Assembly (NCBI GenBank): GCA_003971905.1 | Contig: RSEE01000054.1 | Location: 310,001-374,000, forward strand | Direction of reading: 5' to 3' | Length of the DNA: 64,000 bases | Source: Moniliella sp. 'wahieum' | Taxonomy: Eukaryota > Basidiomycota > Moniliellomycetes > Moniliellales > Moniliellaceae | In this document: positions 34,618 through 45,314 of the stretch, in pieces | How positions within the stretch are numbered: the stretch's first letter is position 1 | Layout of the letters: every line of letters begins with the position of its first letter | Made by a program: the position numbers and the translations under genes | Notes under the pieces: model-generated | Told to the model about the DNA's origin: nothing | The model's database searches: none | What the model saw: only the letters and a program-made list of their open reading frames with translations

Positions 34618-37600
34618 CATGGACCGCTCCGCCCCCGCACCCGCCTCCGCCTCCTCCACCCCCCGCGCACGCGCCCCGCCCTCGTCCCGGCCCAGCGGCA
34701 ACAACGCCGCCACCAGCAGCTCCAGCGCCAGCATCACGACGATCGAGCGGATCCTTACTCTGACCATGACTGTGGCCCCGATCCGCCGCAGCGACCTCGA
34801 GGCCACGACCGCGACCACGACTACGACCATGATCGCGCCCCCCATCCTCGGTCCCAACGCCGCGCCCGTGCTCCTGCTGCTCCCTCCTCCGCCCCGACTT
34901 GCCTCAATCAAACTCCCATCGCACCCGTTCTTCCCCCCTGCTGAGTCGGAGTGGCGACCACGCACCTACACCCGTGAGCCCGCCTCAGCCACCCCAAAAC
35001 CCGCACGCCCCTCCGAGAGCCTGAGCGTTCTCTTCGCGAGCCGGAACGTTTACTTCGAGAGCCTTCCCGCTCTCCTCGGCAACCTGCAGATTCTCTTCGA
35101 GAGCCTACACGGTCTCCGCGCGAGCCTCCACGTTCCTCCGGTCTCCCTCTTCATCCTTCCTGCCCGACCAGAACGACGAAGATGACTTCTACTCGCGCGA
35201 CCGCCGCCGCGCTCCCCGATCAATTCGCACTGCTCACGCGCCACCTTCCCCCCACTTGCCTGCCGCGACCGCCACAAAACTGGGTCGCCCATCGGCGGGT
35301 CGATATGATGCGGGTCCCCCTTCTCCCCCAGGGGCGTCAGACGCCCATGGCCGCGCTCTCCGCCCTCATGCACGCGCTCATCCCCGGAACCGAGCACCGT
35401 CTCCAGAAGACGAATATTCGGACCGTCCATCGCGCTCGCAGCAACCCCTTGCCAATGACCGCCGCGCCGCACCTGCCTATGGCCGCGCCGCACCAGCGCA
35501 AGAGCATTCTGTCGGTCGCATGCCACCTTCATCTCCGCCGTCTCGCACTCGCCATGTCCCTCTTTTGTCCCAACCTCAATCGCAGTCTCAGTCTAGTCAT
35601 TCCCGTCCCTCGCGTGCTCGACCTTCCCGTGAGGTTTCGTCGTCGTACGATCCTCGGCTGGCCAGTGGGGCCAAAGCGGCTTCATCCACTCGCACGAACC
35701 CAAAACAAGTTAGCCCCGCAGGTTTGCATGATTCATTCCCAGTCGATCCGCGACACCGCCAAGACCTGCACTGGATCCAGCCTCGCCTGCCTGGTGGGGG
35801 CGATCGCTGACCGCCCGCCGCTGTCGGCACCAGCCACCTCGCAACCTTCCCTTCCGCTTGGACCCTACCCGCATCGCGCCTCGTCCTCCTCCGCTCCCAC
35901 GATGCCTCAAACGATCATGTCGTCTAGGTCCGCTGCCTCCTCCAGCTCGGTCGCACGGCAATCTTCAGCCTCGACCGCGTCGGTGCCGACCAAGGTGGAG
36001 GGATCGCCCGAAAGCTTGTCCCATGCTCGTTTCGTGGAGGATCCGTCCAAGCGGGCCCAGATGGACGCGCCACCTTTTCCCAGCCCACTGATTTGACCAA
36101 TCCAGTGATGTTTGCCCAACCACCGCAGCTTGGCCAGCCGGTGTGTTTGCTCAACCGCGAAAGTTGATGCAACCCGTACCGCACATGCAATCTGCGTACG
36201 GCATGCAGTCTGTGCCCCTCATACACCCTACGCAGACGCTTCCCCCCATGCATTCCCAGGCCGGGGATGCAAGGCACGTTGAATCGGTACTGCCTCCAGA
36301 GCCACTTGGTGGCGAGGTGCTCCCGGCTCCTCCTGGGGCATACGTGTTCTCTTCTCCTCCACCGGCCAAATCCTCTCTCGCCCGGTCCTCGAGCTTTGAC
36401 TCGATCGGTTCCGGTGCCGACTCCTTCACCTCAGTCCACGAGTCGGCAGACAAACGCCGCAGTATAACCTCGCTAAGCTCGAGCAGTGCTGAGTCAGATG
36501 GAAGCGAGGGCTTCCGCTCCCCGCAGCGCATGTCGCGTGCAATCAACCCAGACCAACTGCTGGCTTTTGCCAATGAGAACGGATACGATCCCTCTGATCC
36601 GAACCTTGCGCTGATGGCTTCCCTAAGCTACGAGGCAGCAGAAGCCAATGGGGTAGTGGGTGGCGGTCCTCCGCGTAGTCTCTCGCCCAACCCGTATGTG
36701 GAGCCCAAACTGGCGCGGATGGTGGCGCATGTACCGCGGATGACCCATGCCATTCTCCGTTACGCCTCGTCCAATACGGGGATGGAAGAGGAGATGCTGG
36801 ACTTTGAGCTGGATCCGGCCCCGGCCAAATCAAAGTCGGGGATGCGAGCGGCGATGAATATGGTGCATCGGTTGCGCAAGTTACGGACCAAAGAAGTGCC
36901 CGAAGCCAAGCCAGCGCCGGGGCTCAAGGCCTTGGTGTCGGCTTCGGAACCGTTGTTGCTGGCGGGACTGTTGCACTACTTGGATGTGGACGATGTGGTG
37001 GAGCTGCGGAAATCGTGTCGGTCGATCCGCGCGGCACTGGATTCGGCGTTGGGGCAAGAACTGATTCTGCATCGATACCTTGGCCCGATTGGGTACGAGA
37101 CGTGGGACACACAACTGGCTGCGCTCAATGCTGCGGTGCAAGCGGGCCCAGGGGGTGCCGCTTATCTTTCGCGTTTGAGCGAGGGAGAGGTGGATCCGGT
37201 GGCGCTGAGCACAGTGGATGTGATGCACTTTGCATTGGGTCAAGTGGTGCGGTCCGAGTACGAGCCGCTGGCGCAACTGGTGGTGCAGCATGAGGGAGAG
37301 ATTGATCGTCGCTGGCCGCTTTTGGCGCAGGTTACCACTCAGGCGTACAACCGTGTCCTGGCTCGACTTCGGGCACAGCCGCACTACGACCCCAGTGGAA
37401 GTCAGACCGACGCACGAAGCGGCGCGCTAGCGCCTCTCCTGGCCGTCCTGCGCACTGGCCTGCTCGGTCGGAAACTGAACCTGTTCCCTCACGCGTCTCT
37501 GTCCGAGCGATCGGTTCGGGCGTACGAACAGATGGGCATGAAACGCTATGTGGCCGAGGTGCGTGCCTACGACCCGCGCCAGTTGGGAGGAGAGGTGCGT

Positions 37601-38537
37601 GTGCCGTGGCGGGCGGACCGTGCGGCCACCTGGCGCGTATGGGTGCCGTCGTCCAACCCAGGTGGCTGGCTGGAGGACGATGGGCTGATGCAAGCTGAAA
37701 CCCAACTGTCGCTGTCTGGGATCAAGGGCAACCCGCGCGCCAACCACCTTCTTCGCCCAGGAGATGCGGTGTGGGACGTGGCGTTGGGCGGGGAACGTAA
37801 TGTGGGCAAGTTCCTGTTTGACGGTACTTTTGTTCGGTACGTTGGTTTTTTTCCCTTGTCTTTTTCTTATAATACAAAAAAGGCGAAGCAGAAGGCTAAC
37901 TCGCGATGTGTGTGTATGGTGCACAGTGACTTGGCGTACACGTATGATCCTTGGGGCCACCTTCCGCTGTGGGTAGATGCAATGATGTTCCCGCCAGGAT
38001 GGTACCACAACGTGATCAAACCTTCTGTCTCTACCCGCCCGATCGTGTCGCTGGACTTGCTCCCGTTCCGTGACGAGCTGATGGCCAGTCTGGCGCTGTC
38101 CCAGACGGTCGTGCAAGGTGGGGGTATGCGCTGCACAAGTGGATGGCTCATGCTCAGAGCACGGTGCCTCCGGGCCCTGCGGTGGGGGCGGACGAACCGA
38201 CAGCGGCGCACATTGAGCTCAAAGTGCAACGGATCGATCCTAGTTGGCGAGGTGAGCTGGTGCTCGAGCTGGACGGCACGGCCGAGGCACTGCACGACCT
38301 TATCCTTCGTTGTGCCGGGCCGAGCGTATCGGAGGCGGAGACGAAACGGTTACTGGACATTGTGCTGCGTCCGCAGTCTACCGCCACCGAACGTGCTTTG
38401 CCACCGCTCTTTCTGCCCGCGGAGCTCAGCCGCATGCTCCAGGTTACTTTCACATTATCCGCGAACGCTGCCAGCCCGGTAGGCTGGTCGTCCAGCCGCT
38501 CACCTTGTCGGCTGCTTCGGTCGAGCCAAGTGGCTAA
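34618..38537 (+). CDS. Large F-box-like protein with S/P-rich N-terminus
   Basis: Start proposed at ATG 34618 (MDRSAPAPASASS, strong context). About 500 residues of disordered, Ser/Pro/Arg/Asp-rich sequence follow, with many frame changes up to 36100. From 36143 one long clean frame runs AQPRKLMQPVPHMQSAYG, NPDQLLAFANENGYDP, then a helical block LLLAGLLHYLDVDDVVELRK, which looks F-box-like. Next come LHRYLGPIGYETWDT, TWRVWVPSSNPGGWL, LLRPGDAVWDVALGGERN and GKFLFDGTFVR. An intron 37837-37926 (GTACGT..ACAG) joins to DLAYTYDPWGHLPLWV and PPGWYHNVIKPS. After a slip in a G run near 38117 it continues YALHKWMAHAQS and ends FHIIRERCQPGRLVVQPL, stop 38535-38537. The conserved core resembles uncharacterised basidiomycete proteins. 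Function unknown; a ubiquitin-ligase adaptor role would rest only on the F-box-like helix pair. Confidence 0.6.
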
Positions 38538-40149
38538 GTACGAAGTACCAAGTACTAAGCACGTCAACTGGCCTCGTCGCTATTCCTCCCTTTGGGTCCT
38601 TCATTTGGTCGTGAGGTCGTCGTGCTCATCAAGGCGCTGCGTTGGCTCCTTGTTCCTTGCTCATTTCTCCTTGTCCTTTGTTCTTTCCTTGTTCTTTCCT
38701 TGTTCCGTTAGTGCGTGTTTTTGTGTTACCTTTATTGTTCCTAGACGGTCTACGTGGCGTGCTCTGCTCTTGCCCTGTCGGTGCCCCTCCTGTCCCTTCC
38801 GCGTACCTGGCGCACCCGCGCCCTGATCGATGATCCCTCGTTTGTCTCGCACGTCTCAATCCATTCCTCTTGCTTGTGTGTGTGTATGTGTGCATTGGTG
38901 CTGATGCAGATAGCAACCCTGCGTGAATGGATCGTCGGGGAGAGAGAAACGTAGCTTGGTAGAGTGGGAAACGCTATGGTCTGAATGGGACGTCTAAAGT
39001 TCTGACTGAGTGTGGTTTTCATGTGCCAGTGACATGTCGTTTACTGAGTTTCACGTTAACGTTTAACGTTTAGGCTGGGACAGTTTAATGCAATGCGGCT
39101 CCCCTCGGGCTCGCTCATCGCTCATCTAGCGTGTGCTGCTTGGACTCATGAATCGAATTAAGAACCCTGGCAGTGGAGTCACCAGCAGACCAGGATCTTA
39201 CGGCTGTGGCCATTCGCTTCCCAAGTGATCCCCCTCACTTGAAGGCCGCGTTCGCCGCCGTTCTTGTTCTCTGCGCTGCCCCTGTTGTCCGTGTCGCTCG
39301 GGGGACATGAGCGTTGGTCCACATGCCCAACACTTCGTCTCTGACCACGACGTTTTGGGGACAACAACTAAGCAGTGGGAGCACTGAGTGTGAAACTGAG
39401 TGGAGCGCAGAGAGCTCAGTGGGGCAGCGCTGCCGCACTGTGCAACTACAACCTAAGTCAATGTCCCCTACCGTAGTACGGACGACGCAGCCCGCTCTGT
39501 GAGGAACCGGGAGGAGCTGAACGTCGAGGGAGGATGAAGGAAGAGGATGAGGCTCCATAGCTAATCGAAAACGCCGGTAACAAGGTTCCGGATATAGATA
39601 TGTGAGGACTACGTACGAAATTCAAGGTGGGCAAGGCCCACAAGATTGTGCACCAGAAATTTCGATTAGCCATGTGAAAGCGGCAAACAAAGTGTCTCGG
39701 GCAGGAGTTGATCAGGTTTGGTCAGTCGCTGGAGGTGGTCGCAGGGGGTGCCGGGACCCAGGCCTGGGCCTGACCCCACCCCCCCCCCACCGCCCCCTGT
39801 GTGGGGGATGAATCCGAATGGAGAGGTCGGTAGCGCCACTGCTTTGTCCAACATGAGATCCAAGTCCCCTCGCCTCCCCTGCCCTCACCACCCCTCTCGC
39901 TGATCTGTACATTGGTGGTGCTGTACATCCGAGCTGAGATAGCTGCAAGCGTATCATTCTGCGCTCTCGGTTGGCAGTGGCAGTCGATTCGCTTGCCTAT
40001 GCACGTGCTTTCCTCTGCTGCCTGTGAGGGGGTGCGGGGGGGGGCAGTAGCCTAGCTGACCACAACGATGGGGAAATTTCATGGATGGGTGGGTGGAACC
40101 AAGGAAGGCAGAAAGGGCAGAAAGGCAGAAATCAGAGAAGAATTACAAG
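38538..40149. other. Intergenic region containing a MITE
   Basis: A pyrimidine-rich 3' flank (TTGTTC/CTTGTT repeats at about 38640-38710) is followed by unassigned DNA, the MITE at 39556-39674 and a G-rich stretch near 40030-40045. No gene is supported; open frames here are low complexity or very short. Confidence 0.5.
39556..39674. mobile_element. 119-bp MITE related to transposon copy A
   Basis: Begins CATAGCTAATCGAAA and ends TTTCGATTAGCCATG. These terminal bases match the ends of the 5.4 kb element at 23485-28875, and GGTAACAAGGTT / AATCTTG-like strings lie just inside. There is no coding capacity. This is the expected structure of a non-autonomous deletion derivative mobilised by the same transposase. 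No clear target duplication is seen. Confidence 0.75.
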
Positions 40150-41765
40150 TTACTCATACTGTGCAATAAAGGCGCGGTGGAACTTGCTGAAGCGGTCGAC
40201 GAACGCATCGGATTCCTTGGCCAAGAAGGTGGTGCGGAAGAACATGCGACCGGACGAGGTTGGGTCCTTGCCAAACCCCGATCCGGGAATCACACAGATG
40301 CCCGTCGCATCCAGCAGGGCAAAGCAGTAAAACTCATCGGCCTTGCGGCCCGCCTGGTCGGCCGCGGCCATCGCTTTGGGCGGCAAGTCGACTTCGGGGA
40401 AGAGGTACATGCTGCCCTGGGCCTCGCCACACTGCATGCGCGGCAAGGCATGGAAGGCTTCTTGCATCTTGCGCGATCGGGACTGAAGCGTGTGGAGGAT
40501 AGTGTCGCGTTCCGTAGCCCAAAGCGGATACGAAGGTTCTCCTTGCTGCGGTGGCTTGACCATAATGTCCACGCCAATCTGGCCCTGCACAGGCGGGCAG
40601 AGCGAGATGGAGGCCATCTTGTAAATCTCCGCTTGCACAGCGCGGTCAAAGTTGGTCAGTTCAAAGTACCGCCCCGCCGGCCACATTCGCCCGCAAAGCC
40701 CTTGGAGATGGAGTGGAACGAGGCCAACTCGACTTGGTGTGCGATCGCGCGCTCGGCCGGGTCCCGGGGAAGACGCAAAGTCAAGCAAGACCTTTTTGAA
40801 CGAGACAAAGGGCCGGGCAGCGGTGTAGATGTTGGGCTGGTACACTTCGTCGGCAAACACAACAAGACGCTTTTGGTACGCCAAGCGCAGGACATCAGCA
40901 ATGTTGTCGTACGTCATGACGATTCCCGTCGGGTTGCCCGGGTTGATCACCACCCGCCCGCACATCTGTCCCCTTAGCACGAGCCACATCGATTTCCTGC
41001 GCCAGCAGCGGCACATCCAGCTCCCACTCCTTGTCCGGGTTGAGCTGGTACCGCACCGGCTCGGCCGAGAGCACACGCAAGGTGGCGCTGTACAGGGGTA
41101 CTGTGGGATGGGGATCGCGACGCCGACCGAGGGCGAGGAGACCAGCACCTGGAGAATCAGCTGGATCCCCGCCGATGCGCCCGCAGTGAGGAAAATATGG
41201 TCGGGCGAGGTGAGATGGCCATCGCGCTCTGGAGGAAACCAAGGGGGGCAACCAGCGTCAGCGGCGGCAGGCAGGTAGGATGGCAAGGCAAGGCCAGAGA
41301 GACCGAGGAGGGGCTACGTACGAGAAATGTACTCGGCCACGTGCTGGCGGATGGTGTGGGCGCCCATGGACTGGGAGTAAGCGCCGACGGAGCCCACGTC
41401 GGCGAGGATGTCCTTGGCGCGTTGGATGGCGTCGGCGGGGAAGAGGGCGGCGGCGGCGGGCTGGTCCAGGAGCGAAGGCAGCTCGGTGAGCGCGGCGACC
41501 TGGCGCCAGAAGGTCAGTGGCGGCTGGGCGAGCGCGGGCTGCTGCTGCGGATTGCCAATGTTGCAGTACACGACCGAGTCGAACGGCAGGCCATCGTTGC
41601 CGGGCAGGCCGGCGAGGTGGGCCTTGCGCAGGCGGTCGGCATAGCGCTGGGCGCGCACGGCGAGCTCGCCGCGCACGGCGTACTGGGCCTCGCGCACAGC
41701 GGGGTTGATGGAGTCGAGGAGGAGAGGAGGAGGGCGGGGCGGGGGGGGGCGGTGGTGGTGGGCAT
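40150..41765 (-). CDS. Alanine aminotransferase
   Basis: PLP enzyme converting alanine and 2-oxoglutarate to pyruvate and glutamate. Start at 41765 (MPTTTAPP..), then LLDSINPAVREAQYAVRGEL, FDSVVYCNIGNPQQ, TFWRQVAALTELPSLL, LFPADAIQRAKDIL and VGAYSQSMGAHTIRQHVAEY. An intron 41229-41321 (GTACGT..CCAG) leads to RDGHLTSPDHIFLTAGASA. The rest contains VVINPGNPTG, VVFADEVYQPN, the PLP-lysine block SFHSISKGF, ECGRRGG, MASISLCPPVQGQIGVDIM, GSMYLFPEVDLPPKA, DATGICVIPGSGFG and FFRTTFLAKE, ending AFIAQYE, stop 40150-40152. These blocks are diagnostic of ALT rather than other class I aminotransferases. Frame slips occur near 41725 (C run on the coding strand), 41080, 40920 and 40680. It is divergent from the ceramide synthase gene. 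Confidence 0.9.
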
Positions 41766-43391
41766 GGGGCCGGGGGGCGGTGGCGGTGGTGGGGAAGAAG
41801 AAGCGCTGGGGTCTAGTTACCTAAAAAGGGCGCCCGGCCCCCCGCGGTGCTGCAGCCGGAGCCGGAGCGCACACTGGCGCCGTGCGGCCCCCGCATCGGG
41901 ATGAGACATCCGTGCCCGCTCAGCCAGGCGGGTTATAACGCCTGCCGGCCAGTGCCCGCCTGCCCCCGAGTGGACCAATCCTAACCCGCGGTGGGTGATG
42001 CGACGCATGACGCTGGTCCGCCGGCAGCAGAAAAGCCAGCCAGGCGCCGGGCACAACCGACCGCCGCCCCCGCCCGCCCCCAACCCGCGATCAGCAAGTT
42101 CCCATGCCCGCTGGCCAAGCGCGTCGGCGCGCGCGGCCGGCCCCGGTGGGAAAAGGGGGGCAGGCGGGACGAAGCGTAGGTTGTCTATCCCGGCACCAGC
42201 CACCAGCCACCAGCCAATGTGGGGGCCACCAACGCCCACGTAAGCAGCCAAGTCAGGAGCCTTGCGCATGCCTGAGTGTGAGTACATGTGAGTATGAGTG
42301 CGGCAAGCGCGTGGAGCTTGGAGCTTGGGAAAGCTTCCCACCCGCCCTATCATGCGTACGCTCGTGCATGCGCAGGAGACGCAACAACGGCCAACGCGAT
42401 GGGGCGTAGCTTGCCAGGCGGGGGGAAGCAGCGCGCACAAGAGACATGGCTGCGGGGGGGTAGAGCGGCTATGGGAACGAACGGGCCGCGGACGGGGGGC
42501 GATAATCGATAAGGATGAATGGATCCTGTCAAAGGAGAAATACAGGAATGAAAAGACAGAGAGACCCAAGGCGTATGGCCGGCAGGAGGAATGGGATGCG
42601 AGAGGCAGGAAGGCAGCAGCGACGACAACGGCGATTAGCATGATGACGGCGACCACGCAACCATGCACCGAGGGCGAGAGGCGAAGGTGGCCGTGGCGGA
42701 TGGGGGGTGGAATTGGGGCGGTGGAGCAGACAGGGCAGGGGTGGGGACGGCAGGAGGGGGGGATGCGGATAAAGAACACGCGTGGTGCCCACTCGGACGC
42801 TGTGGGAGGCTGCTACTTGTGCTGGGACGCATTCGTGCGTAGCCAGCGGAAGCCAGCCGCTGTGTGCGAACCCTAGCCCTGCCTGCCCCACGTCCATAGC
42901 CATCTAGCCATCCCTAGGACAGTCCGGTGGTGTGCTGACGTAATGCCACGCGCACCGATCGACCGGGCGTGGATCCGGTGCGGCTGGAGTGGAAAGTTGC
43001 ACCGGCTGCTGGGCCGACTTGGTGGGTTACGCGGTTACGCTGGCGTGATGCGGGGGCGGGAGAGGTGGTTACTAGCCGGTTGCTGGGCGGCGGCTGGGCC
43101 AAACGCGCCCAGGTTTGAAATTTGATACGCGCCCGTGCTGCGATCGGGGCCGAGCAGCCGAGGTAGGCGCCCACTGCGCCCGTGTGCGCCAGCGCCTAAC
43201 CCTACGCGCCCAACCCTGGCCAAGGCCGTCTGGCGCGTCCCCCCGCGGCACAGCGCCAGTGCCCGCCGCGCGGTCCGCGCTGCTCCCTCGCGCTATTTCG
43301 GCGCGCTGTTTCAACCAGCCAGAAAGCCAGCCAGCCAGAAAGCCAGCCAGCCTGCCAGCCACCCTCCCCGTGCCTTGCTCCCACCACCGCC
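41766..43391. promoter_or_regulatory. Divergent promoter region, alanine aminotransferase / ceramide synthase
   Basis: 1.6 kb without a supported gene. Near the ceramide synthase start, 43316-43365 repeats CCAGCCAGAAAG-type strings, probably in the 5' UTR. Open frames in this GC-rich stretch overlap in all phases and are not called. Confidence 0.5.
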
Positions 43392-44862
43392 ATGCCCTTC
43401 CCCGCCACGTCCGACGGCCTGCGCGCCCGCGCCACCCCAGCCCCCTGCACGCCACGGCATGGCCAGGAGCCTCCCCCTCCCGCTCCCGCTTCGCCCCCGC
43501 CGCGCCCTTCCCCTGGCACTCACCAGTCTGTGGCACGAGATGCGGTCGCTGCGCTGGATGGTCAACCCCAAGTCGTCCCTCAAGCTGCTTTCGCTGATCT
43601 GGCCGCGTGGGCGGTGGTGCAGCTGGCTACGATGGTCGTTGGGCTTCCCAACCCGCTCCGCATCTGCTCTTCATCTCCTACCCTCTTCCCCTAGCCACCG
43701 TCTTGGCCAACGAGCCGGCGCTGGCGGCCAAGGTGGCCAGTGGCGAGCTGTCGGAAACGTCTCCCGAGTGGTGCGGTACGGCAAGGGTTTTTGGAACCTG
43801 GTGTTATTGCGTTTTACATTGTCGTGTTTAGCTTTTGCGGCAAGGATTGATGTTGTGGGTGTTTAAGCCGTTTGCCGAGCCCTATGCCCAGGGCAGCATC
43901 AAGAAGCAAGAGCGGATTATGGAGCAGTGCTATGCAATTGCGTACTGGGGCTCGTTTGGCCTGATTGGACTGTACGTCATGTCGTTCCAAGAGTCGTGGT
44001 GGTACGACTATAAGCATTCTGGCTGCGCTACCCGCACTGGTTGATGCGCCCCGAGCTCAAGGTGTACTACCTGTTGCAACTCTCTACTGGCTGCAGCAAG
44101 CGCGTCATGCTGCTCCGGCTCGAGGCGCCGCGGAAAGATTACTATGAGTTGGTGGCGCACCACCTGGTCACCCTCTGGCTCATTGGCTGGAGCTACGGAT
44201 CAACCTGACCATGATTGGGACCACTGTCTTTGTTGCGATGGACATTCCCGACACGTTTTTGGGTACGAGCAAGTTGATGAACTACCTGGATGTCAGCCAC
44301 GTGGTCCAGGGACCATTTTTTCCTCTTCTTTATGGCATCTGGAGCTACTTCCGCATCTACCTGTCGCCAAGACACTCTACTCGGTCTACACGGACTTTGG
44401 CTGATCCCCAAGGAAGCCATGGTGTTCCAACCCTGGACGGGCGCCTGGCTAGCACCCTGGATGCGATGGCAAATCTTTGCCCCGCTCTTCCTCTTGTTGC
44501 TCCTCAACATTTTCTGGTACGTGCTCATCTGGCGCATCCTCATTCGCACCACCCGCGGCGTGTATGAGGACGAGCGGGAAGCCGAGGACGAGCCAACCGG
44601 TACCGAGACCGCGCAAAAGTCATCGTATCTGCTTCTGCTTCGGATGTCTTTATGTCGCGCAGCCGCGAGTGGGCTTGGGTTGGGTTGCCTCCCCCCCCCG
44701 CTCGTGTCTACGCCTCCTTCTATTGCAAGGGATGATGTCATCCCCTCCACCCCAGGTCATGCATGCATTAATGTGATCCCCCGCTCTCCCTTGGCGAGCC
44801 CGCGCCCGAGCCCAAGCCCAGACAGGTGGATGGTAGACGTGTGCCGCTGCCTGAGGATGTAA
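43392..44862 (+). CDS. Ceramide synthase, Lag1/Lac1 type (TLC domain)
   Basis: Lag1-type enzymes join acyl-CoA to a sphingoid base in the ER membrane. The start 43392 has MPFPATSDGLR, a Pro-rich N-terminus. Conserved text then alternates between frames: LTSLWHEMRSLRWMVNPKSS, FISYPLPLATVLANEPAL, SPEWCRYGKGFW-like, RQGLMLWVFKPFAEPYA, QERIMEQCYAIAYWGSFGL, YVMSFQESWWYD, VYYLLQLSYWLQQA-like, and then the Lag1 motif region DYYELVAHHLVTLWLIGWSY with the catalytic His pair. It continues NLTMIGTTVFVAMDIPDTFL, GTSKLMNYLDVSHVV, LLYGIWSYFRIYL, EAMVFQPWTGAWL and LLNIFWYVLIWRIL. Several hydrophobic helices and the HHLVT..D..D pattern are clear. At least six frame slips, mostly fitting one lost base, break the reading. 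The C-terminal acidic tail (EDEREAEDE) is typical; the exact stop is uncertain, 44862 at the latest. Confidence 0.88.
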
Positions 44863-45314
44863 CATGTACCCCACCACACTCGTAGCCTTGTTCAGTGGGA
44901 ACGTGAGGGTGCACGGGCAGCTTGAGCAGCTGCATCTGATGCGACGATCTCGATGATCTGGACGAATTTGACCAACCAAACCGCGTGGCCACAGAAAAAA
45001 AAAATAATAAACCCCCGCGCGGAATCCACCCGGCGGAATGGGCGACGGGGCGCAAAAAAATTGGGCTGAGACAGGGCGCACAGACCACAGCCCACAGACT
45101 AGCCAGCTCGCTTAGGCCGCCGTGGCAGCGTGGCGGAACTCCACCACGTTTGCTTTGCTGCCGTTTCATGTCCCTCGCCTCGCCACCTTCGCCTTCGCAT
45201 TCGCCTTCGCCTTCGCCTTCACGATCACCTACGTCTGCACCTCCTACCTCCGCCTCCGCCTCCGCTCCTCACCCCGCTCCGCCAAGCACCGCCCAGCATG
45301 CCGGCCAGCGTAGG
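44863..45314. other. Intergenic region before the Ufo1-like gene
   Basis: Contains A runs near 44996-45007 and 45054-45060 and a TTCGCC hexamer array at 45187-45219, probably within the 5' UTR of the next gene. No gene is supported. Confidence 0.45.

Noticed and set aside
42298-42903. Open frames of 120-190 codons in the alanine aminotransferase / ceramide synthase spacer.
   Set aside because: They overlap on both strands, and their composition is that of GC-rich spacer. No conserved block was seen.
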